NCBI GenBank assembly: GCA_027484055.1
Contig: JAIXQH010000057.1
Coordinates: 1-64,000 of the forward strand
Direction of reading: 5' to 3'
DNA from: Verrucomicrobiaceae bacterium
GTDB lineage: Bacteria > Verrucomicrobiota > Verrucomicrobiia > Verrucomicrobiales > Akkermansiaceae
Length of the DNA: 64,000 nucleotides
Within the stretch, counting starts at the first letter, position 1; each line of letters begins with the position of its first letter. Shown here piece after piece: positions 16,024-26,137 of the stretch. The notes under the pieces were generated by a model, which did not search any database, had not been told where the DNA came from, and saw only the letters and a program-made list of their open reading frames with translations. Both the position numbers and the translations under genes were made by a program.

Positions 16024-17085
16024 TTGGCATTCGCCCTCACGCTTTCCGAACTTGCCCGTTGGGTCGATGGTGACATCGTCCGGGGCGAGTTCGATTTGTC
16101 TCTGACCGGTATGGCCGCGCTCGACGCCGCCGGCCCCCACGACGTCAGCTTTCTCGGAAATGAAAAATACTACGGCCAGTTTCTCCAAACGGCCGCCGCC
16201 GCCGTCATCGTGCCACGCGGGATGACTTCGGGCTCTCCGACCACGGCCTTAATCGCGGTGGATAATCCATCTCTCGCCTTCGCCGTGGTCGTCCGCCATT
16301 TCGCGTCCGCCACCCGCCAGTTCACTCCTGGCATCCATCCCTCCGCTGTGGTGGACCCTGCCGCTCTGCTCGATCCCACCAAGACACGGGTTCAGCCCGG
16401 TGCCGTCATCATGGCCGGTGCGAAAATTGGCGACGGCTCCGACATCGGGCCCAACGTCGTCATCGGCGAAGACGTCACCCTCGGCAAGGATTGCCAAATC
16501 ATGGCCAACGCCTCCATCCGCGAGCGCTGCGTCTTGGGTGACCGGGTCATCCTTCAACCCGGCGCGGTCATCGGCTCGGATGGCTACGGCTACGAGTTTT
16601 CTGGCGGCAGGCACGTGAAAATTGACCAAGTCGGTATCGTAGAAATCGGAGATGACGTGGAGATCGGTGCCAACACCACTATCGACCGTGCCCGCTTTGG
16701 AAAAACCCTCATCGGCGAAGGCACGAAAATCGACAACCTCGTCCAAGTCGGCCACAACGTCATCATGGGCAAGCACTGCCTCATCGTGTCTCAAGTCGGC
16801 ATCTCAGGCAGTTCGCACCTTGGGGACTACGTCACCATCGCCGGACAAGCCGGAGTCGCGGGGCATGTCACCATCGGCTCCAAGGCGATCATCAGCGGTC
16901 GCACCGGTGTCACCAGCTCGCTCGACGGCGACCAAGTCTATGCCGGCAAGCCCGCCCAACCGATGCGTGAGGAAATGAAACAGCAAGCTCATCTGCGTCG
17001 CCTTCCCCGACTCCTCGCCCGAGTGAAAGCACTTGAAGAAGCCCTGCAACCGTCTTTGAAAGACCCGAACAGCTCAGATTCCTGA
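16024..17085 (+). CDS. lpxD: UDP-3-O-acylglucosamine N-acyltransferase LpxD
   Basis: Third enzyme of lipid A synthesis: transfers a 3-hydroxyacyl chain to the 2-amino group of UDP-3-O-acylglucosamine. 353 residues. The N-terminal uridine-binding domain starts LTLSELARWVDGDI. A left-handed beta helix of hexapeptide repeats runs from about 105 to 310 (IHPSAVVDPAALLD onward), with a VGHNVIMGKHCLIVSQVGISGS segment that matches the catalytic region. The start appears to be TTG at 16024: it gives the expected N-terminus and no ATG is suitably placed. It follows skp by 29 bases, so the two are probably co-transcribed. Confidence 0.93.
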   Translation: MAFALTLSELARWVDGDIVRGEFDLSLTGMAALDAAGPHDVSFLGNEKYYGQFLQTAAAAVIVPRGMTSGSPTTALIAVDNPSLAFAVVVRHFASATRQFTPGIHPSAVVDPAALLDPTKTRVQPGAVIMAGAKIGDGSDIGPNVVIGEDVTLGKDCQIMANASIRERCVLGDRVILQPGAVIGSDGYGYEFSGGRHVKIDQVGIVEIGDDVEIGANTTIDRARFGKTLIGEGTKIDNLVQVGHNVIMGKHCLIVSQVGISGSSHLGDYVTIAGQAGVAGHVTIGSKAIISGRTGVTSSLDGDQVYAGKPAQPMREEMKQQAHLRRLPRLLARVKALEEALQPSLKDPNSSDS

Positions 17086-17168
17086 AGAGTCGCACGGCTT
17101 GCGTTTCCGTCTTTAGTGAGCGTTTCCGTCTTGCTTCGTCTTGCGGGATGCCCTTGTCTCCGCGCGCA

Positions 17169-18309
17169 ATGTCTTCACTTCCTACCGCTGACCTCCTGGC
17201 GCTCGATACGGCTGGCTTAAAAAGCCGCTTGTCGAAACTCAGGAGGTATCTTTGACGTCCCGACTCTCGAAAACCAAATCAACACGCTCGAGGAGGCCAT
17301 GGGCGCTCCCGAGTTCTGGAATGACTCGGACAAGGCTAAATCCATCAGCTCCAAGGCCGCTGGGCTGAAGAAAAAACTCGAAAGTTTCCTCAAGCTGGAG
17401 TCCCGCGTCGCCGACATCGACGAAGGTGTCTCGCTGGCCAAGGAATACGACGATGCCGATCTCGCCCGCGAAGCACTCGCCAATGCCAAGGGCCTCGAAG
17501 ACGACATCCGCGCTTACGAGCTACTCACCCTACTGGACCAACCCAGCGACATTTCCCCCTGCTTCCTCGTCATTTCCGCAGGCGCAGGCGGCACCGAAGC
17601 CTGCGACTGGGCGCAAATGCTCCACCGCATGTACACCCGTTGGGCGGAGCGGAAAGGCTACACGGTAGAAACCCTCGATTGGCAGGACGGCGACGAAGCC
17701 GGCCTCCGCACGGCGACTCTGAAAATCACCGGCGACCACGCTTACGGATTCCTCAAAAACGAACGCGGCGTCCATCGCCTCGTCCGCATCTCTCCGTTTG
17801 ACTCGAACGCGAAGCGCCACACGTCCTTCGCTTCCATCGACGCGACCCCGGAAATTTCCAAGGAAATCAAAATCGAGATCAACGAAAAGGACATCGAGAT
17901 CACCACCACCCGCTCCGGCGGCAAGGGCGGACAGAACGTCAACAAAGTGGAAACGGCCGTTATTTTACGCCATTTACCCACCGGCATCCTCATTCGCTCC
18001 ACCGCCGCACGGACCCAGGGGGCGAACCGCGAGCTCGCCTTCGAGATCCTCAAGGCCAAGCTCTACACCATCGAGGAAGACAAACAAAAAGCCGAAGCCG
18101 ACCGTGCGTATGGCGAAAAGGGCGATGTCTCTTGGGGAAATCAAATCCGCTCCTACGTCTTCCAACCTTACCAAAAAGTCCTCGACCTCCGCACCGGCCA
18201 AGAATCCGGCAGCATCCAGGAAGTCATGGACGGCGACCTCGACCCCTTCATCGAAGCCAAACTCCGCGGCAAGGTCCGCGTCAAAGGCGCGAAGGACGAG
18301 GAGGATTGA
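17169..18309 (+). CDS. prfB: Peptide chain release factor 2, with programmed +1 frameshift
   Basis: RF2 recognises UAA and UGA. Translation starts at ATG 17169 ([20 protein letters not shown]) and reaches an in-frame TGA at 17253-17255 after 28 codons. A +1 slip there joins the long frame, which continues GAC GTC from 17254. Total is 379 residues, close to the usual 365. The long frame contains the catalytic GGQ ([18 protein letters not shown]) and [15 protein letters not shown] of the core domain. The stop-codon tripeptide region lies in [18 protein letters not shown]. Calling only the ATG at 17299 would lose the first domain helix. The frameshift makes synthesis depend on RF2 supply. Confidence 0.95.
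17241..17256 (+). promoter_or_regulatory. prfB programmed +1 frameshift signal
   Basis: AGGAGGTATCTTTGAC: an internal Shine-Dalgarno (AGGAGG) three bases before CTT TGA C, the same arrangement as in E. coli prfB (AGGGGGTATCTTTGAC). RF2 shortage lets the ribosome slip from CUU UGA to UUU GAC and make full-length protein. Confidence 0.95.
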
Positions 18310-18322
18310 GGGCTAACCCTTC

Positions 18323-18340
18323 TTGACAGAAATCTGTCAA
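18323..18340. promoter_or_regulatory. Operator palindrome in front of vapBC
   Basis: TTGACAGA-AA-TCTGTCAA is a perfect palindrome with 8-bp arms, 17 bases before the vapB start. It contains the -35-like hexamer TTGACA, and half of the site (TCTGTCA) recurs at 18351-18357 over the start codon. The placement suggests autorepression by the VapB-VapC complex. Confidence 0.6.
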
Positions 18341-18356
18341 AAGCTAGTGATCTGTC

Positions 18357-18623
18357 ATGCAAACGACTTTGCGTATCGATGACACCCTCTATCGTGAGGC
18401 AAAGGCCGAAGCTGCGCGCACAGGAGTCAGCTTGACGCGTTTTCTTGAAGAAGGCCTGCGCCTGCGTCTGGAAAAACAAGCCCCTCCCGCCGCCCACCGC
18501 TTTCGAACCTACGCTCCGGAAAAAGTTGAAACTCGCTTATGGCAAGAGATTTGCAGCATCGCGGATGAAGAGCAGGAAGCCAGCGACCTTGCCAAACTCA
18601 GCCCTCGCCATCCTGAGCCCTGA
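18357..18623 (+). CDS. VapB-type antitoxin, ribbon-helix-helix
   Basis: An 88-residue protein beginning MQTTLRIDDTLYREAKAEAA, with an N-terminal strand and two helices typical of ribbon-helix-helix/AbrB-like antitoxins (about residues 1-45). The acidic C-terminal part is expected to wrap the toxin. The palindrome directly upstream is its probable binding site. The start codon lies so close to the putative promoter that the message may be leaderless. Its stop overlaps the toxin start by one base. Confidence 0.8.
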   Translation: MQTTLRIDDTLYREAKAEAARTGVSLTRFLEEGLRLRLEKQAPPAAHRFRTYAPEKVETRLWQEICSIADEEQEASDLAKLSPRHPEP

Positions 18624-19057
18624 TGGCCCTTTTCCTGCCCGACGCCAACGTGGTGATTCATGCGCTGCGTGAAGCTTCTCCCGAACACGCCGCTTGCCGG
18701 TCGTGGTTAACCCGCGCTGCGGAAGCGGGCGATGAAATCGGTCTCTGCGAACTGGTGGAAGTTGCGCTGCTGAGAATTCCATCACTCCCGAAACTCCAGT
18801 TGGTGCCGATGAACGAAATTCTCGGCTACTGGAAAGAGGATTTGTGGGCTTACTCCAAAACGCGTCGACTCACTGCCGGGAAACGCCACCCCGGCCTGGT
18901 TGCCGATTTCATCACCACCCTCGATCTCTGCGGCAACGATATCAACGATGTTTGGCTCGCCGCCCTCGCCATCGAGCACCGCGCCACCTTGGTCAGCACC
19001 GATCAAGGCTTCGCAAGATTTCCCGGACTCAGTTGGATCAATCCGGCAGCGCTGTGA
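18623..19057 (+). CDS. VapC-type PIN-domain toxin ribonuclease
   Basis: 144 residues. PIN-domain acidic residues are visible: Asp7 in LPDAN, Glu43 or Glu46, Asp106/Asp109 in GNDINDVWLAALA, and Asp127 in STDQGFARF. The closing FPGLSWINP is typical of VapC proteins. It should cleave RNA, usually a tRNA or rRNA, unless bound by the antitoxin. Its start overlaps the antitoxin stop (TGATG), ensuring coupled synthesis. The pair sits between prfB and the defence operon. Confidence 0.88.
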   Translation: MALFLPDANVVIHALREASPEHAACRSWLTRAAEAGDEIGLCELVEVALLRIPSLPKLQLVPMNEILGYWKEDLWAYSKTRRLTAGKRHPGLVADFITTLDLCGNDINDVWLAALAIEHRATLVSTDQGFARFPGLSWINPAAL

Positions 19058-19091
19058 CACGCTTGTTGTTCACCGACCCTTTGATACCCGG

Positions 19092-19514
19092 TCATTCTTT
19101 AGCTTCGGGACGTCCTGGTGGCGTTTCGGCGACCTGCGGCCAGCGATTTTTCCCCATGGGGTAGCGGAGTTCTTCAGCTCTTAGAATTTCGTTCGCACGG
19201 TTAAGGAGTGTGCTGCGACAAAACTCGATAATCCCTTCTGCGTTCACTCTTCGACTCGCACGATCCACTCGCCGGAATTGCTCTTCGGTTTCGAAAAGCA
19301 AGTCCCACTGCAGCGGAGGCTTTGCTTCGGGAGAAAGAAGGGCCAATTCTGCCAGCAGTATATTCTTAGCCTTGTTAAGAAATGGCCGACTCGATTTTGA
19401 GCCGCTGAGGTACTGCTTCACAGAAATCTCTTTATAACCGGTCTGTTCCGCCAGCCATTCACGGGTTCGTTTCGTCTTTTTTAGCAGCTCCCTCAGTTCC
19501 TCAGCAGAATTCAC
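19092..19514 (-). CDS. Helix-turn-helix protein, possible regulator of the defence operon
   Basis: 140 residues. Residues about 5-50 resemble an XRE-like helix-turn-helix (ELRELLKKTKRTREWLAEQTGYKEIS, with the recognition region VKQYLSGS). The C-terminal 85 residues are of unknown fold. The gene is divergent from the helicase and faces vapC. A small DNA-binding protein divergent from a restriction-like operon often acts as its control protein, so I infer such a role. Both 5' ends lie in the AT-rich 149-bp region at 19515-19663. Confidence 0.6.
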   Translation of the reverse strand: MNSAEELRELLKKTKRTREWLAEQTGYKEISVKQYLSGSKSSRPFLNKAKNILLAELALLSPEAKPPLQWDLLFETEEQFRRVDRASRRVNAEGIIEFCRSTLLNRANEILRAEELRYPMGKNRWPQVAETPPGRPEAKE

Positions 19515-19663
19515 ATTCGTCAGACTAAAGCGACTTAGATCTTGAACGATCTGAAAAATTTAGCCTTTATCGAATATTTTAAAGACGAATTTAAGCTTTT
19601 TATGCTCGGTTTTTGGGTTTTTGCAAAAATTTCTTATTCTTTTTTGACTATGAAAAGAATTAG
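19515..19663. promoter_or_regulatory. Divergent AT-rich control region
   Basis: An AT-rich stretch between the HTH gene and the helicase gene, in contrast to the GC-rich genes around it. It holds a short palindrome AGATC-TTGAAC-GATCT (19537-19552), close to the HTH gene start, and a repeated CGAATWTTWAA motif near 19570-19595. These are candidate operator sites. A four-codon ATG frame at 19650 precedes the helicase start. Confidence 0.4.
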
Positions 19664-22600
19664 ATGCGGGATAAGAAAAGCCCGCGAATGCCGATTTGCA
19701 TTAATCAATTAAGCCCCGGGATTTCTTTGGCTGGAATAGAACCTAGCCTCATCGTCCAGATCGTGGCGGCCTTACCCGTTACTGAAAACGTCGTCACGAT
19801 CATCTATCGTCTCCCAGACGGCAACATCCGTGAGCGACTTCTCACCGAAGCGGATTTTCCATCCATCGCGGTAGCAACCATAGAATGTCCGTGGTCTTTC
19901 GATGGCGACGGTGTCGCCTTCAAGCTCGCCGTCGAAGCCAAGCGCATCGACCTCGCCTTCCTCTTCGACCCCATGATGGCGGTCCACACCTCGAATGTGG
20001 ACCCGTTGCCGCATCAGATTGCGGCCGTTTACGAGTCGATGCTTCCCCGCCAGCCACTCCGTTTCGTGCTCGCAGACGACCCCGGCGCGGGAAAAACGAT
20101 CATGGCCGGGCTTTACATTCGCGAGCTGATCATGCGCGCCGATGCCCGCCGCATCCTCATCATTTCTCCCGGCAGTCTGACCGAGCAGTGGCGTGACGAA
20201 CTCTTCGAGAAATTCGGCCTCGAATTTCGAGTTTTCTCCCGCGAGTTGGAGGGCGCAACCGCATCCGGCAATCCTTTCGAGGATCTCGATCAGCTCATCG
20301 TCCGCCTCGACCAGATGGCGCGTAATGAGGACCTTCAGGACAAGCTTTGCGCCGAAAACTGGGACCTCGTCGTCTTCGACGAAGCCCACAAGCTCTCCGC
20401 CCACTTCTTCGGTAACAAGCTGGAGAAAACAGGCCGCTATCGTTTCGCAGAACGCATCGGTGCGCAGACGCGGCATCTGCTGTTGATGACTGCCACGCCG
20501 CACAACGGAAAGGATGAGGACTTCCAACTTTTTCTCGCCCTCCTCGATTCCGACCGCTTCTACGGCAAGTTCCGCGATGGCGTTCACAAGGTTGATACCT
20601 CGGACCTGATGCGCCGCATGGTGAAGGAAGAACTCGTCACCTTCGAAGGCACTCCGCTTTTCCCCGAGCGCAAGGCATACACCGTCAACTACGCGCTCTC
20701 CGATCCCGAGGCCCGGCTCTATCAGGATGTCACCGGCTATGTCAGCACCGAGATGGGTAAGGCCGACCAGCTTGATGGCCAGCGCCGTGGATCTATCGGA
20801 TTCGCGCTCACCTCGTTGCAGCGCCGCCTCGCCTCCAGTCCGGAAGCCATCTATCAATCGCTCCGCCGTCGCCGCGAACGCCTCGATAAAAGGCTTCGCG
20901 AGGAAAAGCTTTCAGCGCGGGCGGGAATGCTGAGTCAGGTGACATACGCACCAGCTCCAGGAAAGGAGGATGACGACGAGGATTTCGATGCGAATGAAAA
21001 CGAAACTCTGGAAGAAACCCTCGTCGATCAAGCGACCGCCTCGCGGACCATCGGCGAACTCGAAATCGAGATTCGCATCCTCGACGGCCTCGTTTCCCAA
21101 GCAGCCGATCTCGTCGCCTCGAAACAGGACCGTAAGTGGGACGAACTCTCCCGCATCCTTCAGGACAATGACCATACCCGCGAAAAGGACGGGCGTTTGC
21201 GCAAGCTCATCGTCTTCACCGAGCACCGGGACACGCTGAATTACCTTCATCGCCAGATCGCCAGTGTCATCGGCAACGATCAGGCCGTCCTCACTATTCA
21301 CGGCGGCACTCATCGCGATGACCGCAAGAAGGCGCAGGAAATGTTCCGCTCCGATCCCGACGTCCGCGTGCTCGTCGCGACCGACGCGGCGGGCGAAGGC
21401 GTGAACCTCCAGAACGCCAATCTCATGGTCAATTACGACCTGCCATGGAACCCTAACCGTCTCGAACAACGCTTCGGCCGCATCCACCGCATCGGCCAGC
21501 GCGAGGTCTGCCATCTCTGGAACCTCGTCGCCAAGGAAACCCGCGAGGGCGATGTCTATCATCGCCTCCTCCGCAAGCTCGAAGTCGAGAGCGATGCGCT
21601 CAAGGGCCGCGTCTTCGACATCCTCGGTGAAGTCTTTGAAAACTCGAAACTCAAGGATCTCCTCGTCGAGGCGATCCGTTATGGCGACCAGCCCGAAATC
21701 CGCGAAAAACTGTGGCGGCAGGTCGATCACGCGCTTGATCACAGCAACCTTCTCCACATCCTGGAAAATCAGTCGCTTGCGCAGGAAACGATGAGTCCGG
21801 CACGGCTCTTCAAGGTGAAGGAGGAAATGGAAAAGGCAGAAGCCCGCCGCCTCCAGCCCTACTTCGTCCGCGCCTTTTTCATGCAGGCATTCGAGACCCT
21901 CGGTGGCTCGATCTATCGGCGCGAATCCGACCGTTGGGAAATCACCCATGTGCCCGCCGTCCTGCGGGATCGCGACCGCCTCATCACCGGTCGCAATCGC
22001 CGCAACCAAGCTCCCGTCCTTCGTCGTTACGAGCGCGTCTGTTTTACCAAGGAAGCCGTCCGTCCGCTCGATCAGCCCGGCGCGCCTGTCGGCGTGATGC
22101 TTCACCCCGGCCACCCGTTGATGCTTGCCGCCAGTGACGTGCTGCTGGAGCAACACGCCAACCTTCTTCGGCAAGGGGCCATTCTCATGGATCCAGCCGA
22201 CGACGGCATCGAGCCATCGCTCCTTTTCCTCCTCACCCATGAGGTGAAATCCGGCGACGGCAGCGTGCTATCGAAGCGCCTCCAGTTCGTCCGTGTCCGG
22301 CCGGATGGCTCGGCGATCTTCGCCGGCTGGGCGCCGCATCTCGATCTCGAACCGCTCGATCCTGCCGACCGTCCCTTGCTCGATGCTCTGTTGAAGGAAA
22401 CGTGGCTTGCCTCCGGACTTGACCAGCGCGCCCTCGAACTCGCCGCCGCCACTCTCGTCCCCGAGCATTTCAAGGAAGTCGCCGAACGCCGCGTCGCCCA
22501 CGTCGAGAAAACCCTCCACGCCGTCCATGAGCGTCTCACCAAGGAAATCGACTTCTGGTCCGACCGTTTCCTCAAACTTCAGGACGATTCAGCGGCGGGC

Positions 22601-23203
22601 AAGGACGTGCGCCTCAATCTCGAAAACGTCCGTCGCACTCTAGGCGATCTCGAACACAGGCTCGAATCCCGAAAAAAGGAACTGCTCGCCATGCGCCACG
22701 TCACATCCGCCACGCCCGTGGTGATGAGCGGGGCACTCGTCGTTCCCGCGGGATTGCTCCTTCAGCAGCGCGGCGAGATCCCGACTAACATGTTCACCGT
22801 CGATGCCGCCGCCCGCGTCCGTATCGAAAAACTCGCGATGGATGCGGTACGCCTAACTGAAGAAGCGAAGGGCCACACCGTCGTCGATGTCTCCGCTCAG
22901 AAATGTGGCTGGGATCTCACCGCCTATCCACCCGCCACCGATGGCAAACTCCCCGTCGCCCGCCACATCGAAGTGAAGGGCAGGGCAAAAGGCGCGACCA
23001 CCGTGACGATCACCCGCAACGAGATCCTCTACGCGCTCAACCAGGCCGACAAATTCGTCCTCGCCATTGTTCTCATCGACGAGAGCGACGCTATAGACGG
23101 CCCCCACTACGTCCGGCGGCCTTTCAATTCAGAGCCGGATGCGGGGCAGGCATCTATCAATTATGAGCTCTCTCACTTCCTCTCCCGCGCCTCGCTCGCC
23201 TGA
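19664..23203 (+). CDS. SNF2-type helicase with C-terminal DUF3883 domain (defence)
   Basis: 1179 residues. Superfamily 2 helicase motifs: Walker [10 protein letters not shown] (about 138-146), DEAH (239-242), motif [18 protein letters not shown], a helicase C-terminal domain (about 500-640, [24 protein letters not shown] and [10 protein letters not shown]). This matches the SNF2/RapA-like helicases of DISARM-type and related systems. The C-terminus has a DUF3883 domain with D1084, E1103 and K1105 in GWDL...HIEVKG, resembling a PD-(D/E)XK nuclease centre. The start at 19664 is uncertain; an ATG at 19688 is also possible. The methylase gene starts five bases after the stop. Confidence 0.88.
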   Translation: MRDKKSPRMPICINQLSPGISLAGIEPSLIVQIVAALPVTENVVTIIYRLPDGNIRERLLTEADFPSIAVATIECPWSFDGDGVAFKLAVEAKRIDLAFLFDPMMAVHTSNVDPLPHQIAAVYESMLPRQPLRFVLADDPGAGKTIMAGLYIRELIMRADARRILIISPGSLTEQWRDELFEKFGLEFRVFSRELEGATASGNPFEDLDQLIVRLDQMARNEDLQDKLCAENWDLVVFDEAHKLSAHFFGNKLEKTGRYRFAERIGAQTRHLLLMTATPHNGKDEDFQLFLALLDSDRFYGKFRDGVHKVDTSDLMRRMVKEELVTFEGTPLFPERKAYTVNYALSDPEARLYQDVTGYVSTEMGKADQLDGQRRGSIGFALTSLQRRLASSPEAIYQSLRRRRERLDKRLREEKLSARAGMLSQVTYAPAPGKEDDDEDFDANENETLEETLVDQATASRTIGELEIEIRILDGLVSQAADLVASKQDRKWDELSRILQDNDHTREKDGRLRKLIVFTEHRDTLNYLHRQIASVIGNDQAVLTIHGGTHRDDRKKAQEMFRSDPDVRVLVATDAAGEGVNLQNANLMVNYDLPWNPNRLEQRFGRIHRIGQREVCHLWNLVAKETREGDVYHRLLRKLEVESDALKGRVFDILGEVFENSKLKDLLVEAIRYGDQPEIREKLWRQVDHALDHSNLLHILENQSLAQETMSPARLFKVKEEMEKAEARRLQPYFVRAFFMQAFETLGGSIYRRESDRWEITHVPAVLRDRDRLITGRNRRNQAPVLRRYERVCFTKEAVRPLDQPGAPVGVMLHPGHPLMLAASDVLLEQHANLLRQGAILMDPADDGIEPSLLFLLTHEVKSGDGSVLSKRLQFVRVRPDGSAIFAGWAPHLDLEPLDPADRPLLDALLKETWLASGLDQRALELAAATLVPEHFKEVAERRVAHVEKTLHAVHERLTKEIDFWSDRFLKLQDDSAAGKDVRLNLENVRRTLGDLEHRLESRKKELLAMRHVTSATPVVMSGALVVPAGLLLQQRGEIPTNMFTVDAAARVRIEKLAMDAVRLTEEAKGHTVVDVSAQKCGWDLTAYPPATDGKLPVARHIEVKGRAKGATTVTITRNEILYALNQADKFVLAIVLIDESDAIDGPHYVRRPFNSEPDAGQASINYELSHFLSRASLA

Positions 23204-23208
23204 TTCTC

Positions 23209-26121
23209 ATGTCCGACTACCCAATCAAATCCCCCCGCAAGCTCATCGAAGTCGCGCTCCCACTCGATGCGATCAATGCAGCTTGTGCTTATGAGAAAAT
23301 GCCCGGCATCGGTGCGCATCCTCGCGGGATTCATCTTTGGTGGGCGAGGCGTCCCTTGGCCGCCGCGCGAGCGGTCGTCTTTGCTCAATTGGTCAATGAT
23401 CCCGGTTACCAGCAGGGATCCGGTTTTAAGTATGGGAGGAACAAGAAAGAAGCCGCTATTGAGAGGAAGCGGCTCTTCAAAATTATTGAAGACCTCGTGC
23501 TGTGGGAGAACACCACCAACGAGGAGGCGCTAGAGTGTGCCCGCGCCGAGATTCGTCGTTCTTGGCGGGAGGTATGCGAACTGAATAAGGATCATCCGCA
23601 GGCCGCCGAACTGTTTAACCCCGACAAACTTCCCGGCCTGCACGATCCCTTCGCAGGTGGAGGCGCGATCCCTCTTGAAGCTCAACGGCTCGGATTGGAG
23701 GCCTTTTCGTCGGATCTCAATCCGGTTGCCGTTCTTATTAACAAGGCGATGATTGAGATTCCGCCTCGCTTTGCGGGCCGTCCGCCCGTCGGACCTGAGG
23801 CCGAGTCGAAGAAGGGCAAGAAGCTCAACTTGCAGACCTCATGGCCCGGTGCCAGCGGTCTGGCGGAGGATATCCGACGCTACGGAGCTTGGATGTGCGC
23901 CGAAGCCGAAAAACGCATCGGTCATCTCTATCCACCTGTAGAAATCACGGCGGAAATGACAAAAGAACGACCCGATATCAAACCGCTCGTCGGCAAAAAG
24001 GTCCCAGTCATCGCGTGGCTTTGGGCGCGGACGGTCAAAAGTCCCAATCCGGCGTTTTCGCATGTGGATGTGCCACTTGTCTCGACTTTTATTCTCTCCA
24101 ACAAGGAAGGGAAGATGTCTTACGTCGAGCCAATCATCGGCGACTGCTGCTACAAGTTTGAGGTTCGCGCTGGCGAGCCAGAAGATCTTAAAGAAGTAAA
24201 GCGAGGTACTTCCGCAAGCAAATGGAATGCATTTCGATGTTTGATGTCGAACACGCCTATCTCCTATGATTATATTCGCTCTGAGGGCATTGCAGGAAGA
24301 ATGGGATGCCGTCTTATGGCAATTGTCGCGGAGGGCACTCGGGGTAGAATTTACGTCTCCCCAACGACTGAAGCGGAGGCCGCAGCTCTCGCGGCAACGC
24401 CATCGTGGAGGCCAGAGCTTAACATTAACCACCATCCGCGTGACATTAAGACACAGATTTATGGACTAACAAAATATGGTGATTTATTTACACCTAGGCA
24501 GCTAGTTGCTTTGACGACGATCAGCGATCTGGTTGTGGAAGCACGGGATCAAGTAAGATCTGACGCCATTAACGCAGGAATGCGAGAAGATCACCAGCTT
24601 GAGAAAGGCGGCGTAGGAGCAATTGCCTACGCTGAGGCCGTCAGTGTATATCTTGCGTTTGTGGCGGACCGCTGTGCTGATTTTTCGAATGCCATGACGC
24701 GGTGGGTGCCTGGCAACCAGAAGGTGATGAACCTATTTGCCAAGCAGGCTATCCCTATGTCTTGGGATTTTCCGGAGGCAGCAATTTTATCTGAAACAGT
24801 TGGCGGTTTGTTGCCTGCGGCAAAATATGTCGCTGACTGTGTCGCAAAACTTTCCCCTTCAGCCATGGGGTACGCCACGCAAAGCGATGCTCAGACACAG
24901 ACGATATCACACCTAAAGTTTATATCAACCGATCCGCCATATTACGACAACATCGGATACGCTGACCTCTCGGATTTCTTTTATCTCTGGCTACGTCGAG
25001 GGCTTCGTTCAGTTTTTCCAGATTTACTTGCCGGAATGGCTGTGCCCAAAGCGGAAGAGCTAGTTGCAACTCCTTATAGGCATGGTGACAAGGACACCGC
25101 TGAAGCATTTTTCCTGAAAGGGATGACTCAGGCTATTTCTAATCTCGCGAGATCGGCTCACCCTGAGGGTCCTGTAACCATCTACTACGCATTTAAGCAA
25201 TCAGAGACAAAAAGCAATTCTCATAAATCCGATACTTCCTCTACTGGTTGGGAAACGTTTTTGACCGCTATCCTTCATGCTGGATTTTCGATTGTTGGCA
25301 CCTGGCCACTGAGAAGTGAGCAGGAGTTCAGGATGAATAGCATGGGAAACAATGCTTTAGCTTCTAGCATCGTCTTGGTTTGTCGCAAACGCGCTACGGA
25401 CGCCCTTAGCATTTCCCGTCGCGAGTTCATCCGCGAATTAAACGCTGTGCTGCCCGAGGCGCTCGACGAGATGACCAAAGGTTCCGGCGACGAACGTTCG
25501 CCCGTGGCGCCAGTGGACCTTTCTCAAGCCATCATCGGGCCGGGCATGGCGGTCTTCTCTAGATACTCCGCCGTGCTGGAGGCCGACGGCTCGGCCATGA
25601 GCGTCCGAACCGCCCTGCAACTCATCAATCGCTTCCTCGCGGAGGACGACTTTGATCCCGATACCCAGTTCTGCCTTCATTGGTTTGAGCATCATGGCTG
25701 GGACGAAGGCCCATTTGGTGATGCCGATACGCTTTCTCGTGCGAAAGCAACCAGTGTCAGCGGTATTTCCGACGCCGGAGTCATCGAAAGCGGTGGTGGC
25801 AAGGTGCGCCTGCTGAAATGGGCCGACTACCCGATTGATTGGGACCCGTCGAAAGACACCCGCAAGCCTGTCTGGGAATCGTTACATCAGCTTATCCGTG
25901 CGTTTCGTCAGGAAGGCGAATCCGGTGCAGGAAAGCTTCTTGCTCATCTCAAGCCGCAGGCCGAGGCCATTCGTCAGCTTTCGTACCGCCTTTACACTCT
26001 CTGCGAACGGCAACGCTGGTCCGACGACGCCCGCTCCTACAACGAACTCATCACCTCGTGGAACTCCATTGAAGAAAGCTCTGCCTCCCATAGTACCCGC
26101 GATCGCGAACTTTTCGACTGA
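23209..26121 (+). CDS. DUF1156 DNA adenine methyltransferase-like protein (defence)
   Basis: 970 residues. It begins with the DUF1156 signature region ([30 protein letters not shown]). The methyl-donor-binding motif [17 protein letters not shown] is at about 146-162. The catalytic motif DPPYYDN is at about 575-581, followed by [18 protein letters not shown] is typical of N6-adenine methyltransferases. The size is far above that of ordinary modification enzymes. In a three-gene operon with a helicase and an ATPase it probably marks host DNA, as in restriction-modification or DISARM-like systems. The target sequence cannot be read from the protein. Confidence 0.9.
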   Translation: MSDYPIKSPRKLIEVALPLDAINAACAYEKMPGIGAHPRGIHLWWARRPLAAARAVVFAQLVNDPGYQQGSGFKYGRNKKEAAIERKRLFKIIEDLVLWENTTNEEALECARAEIRRSWREVCELNKDHPQAAELFNPDKLPGLHDPFAGGGAIPLEAQRLGLEAFSSDLNPVAVLINKAMIEIPPRFAGRPPVGPEAESKKGKKLNLQTSWPGASGLAEDIRRYGAWMCAEAEKRIGHLYPPVEITAEMTKERPDIKPLVGKKVPVIAWLWARTVKSPNPAFSHVDVPLVSTFILSNKEGKMSYVEPIIGDCCYKFEVRAGEPEDLKEVKRGTSASKWNAFRCLMSNTPISYDYIRSEGIAGRMGCRLMAIVAEGTRGRIYVSPTTEAEAAALAATPSWRPELNINHHPRDIKTQIYGLTKYGDLFTPRQLVALTTISDLVVEARDQVRSDAINAGMREDHQLEKGGVGAIAYAEAVSVYLAFVADRCADFSNAMTRWVPGNQKVMNLFAKQAIPMSWDFPEAAILSETVGGLLPAAKYVADCVAKLSPSAMGYATQSDAQTQTISHLKFISTDPPYYDNIGYADLSDFFYLWLRRGLRSVFPDLLAGMAVPKAEELVATPYRHGDKDTAEAFFLKGMTQAISNLARSAHPEGPVTIYYAFKQSETKSNSHKSDTSSTGWETFLTAILHAGFSIVGTWPLRSEQEFRMNSMGNNALASSIVLVCRKRATDALSISRREFIRELNAVLPEALDEMTKGSGDERSPVAPVDLSQAIIGPGMAVFSRYSAVLEADGSAMSVRTALQLINRFLAEDDFDPDTQFCLHWFEHHGWDEGPFGDADTLSRAKATSVSGISDAGVIESGGGKVRLLKWADYPIDWDPSKDTRKPVWESLHQLIRAFRQEGESGAGKLLAHLKPQAEAIRQLSYRLYTLCERQRWSDDARSYNELITSWNSIEESSASHSTRDRELFD

Positions 26122-26137
26122 ACCATTTCAAACTGCC

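Noticed and set aside
20912-22240. 442-codon ORF opposite the helicase
   Set aside because: Shadow of the helicase gene without recognisable domains.
25835-26137. N-terminal extension of the DUF499 protein
   Set aside because: It overlaps the coding end of the methylase and has unrelated sequence. The family N-terminus begins at 26138.
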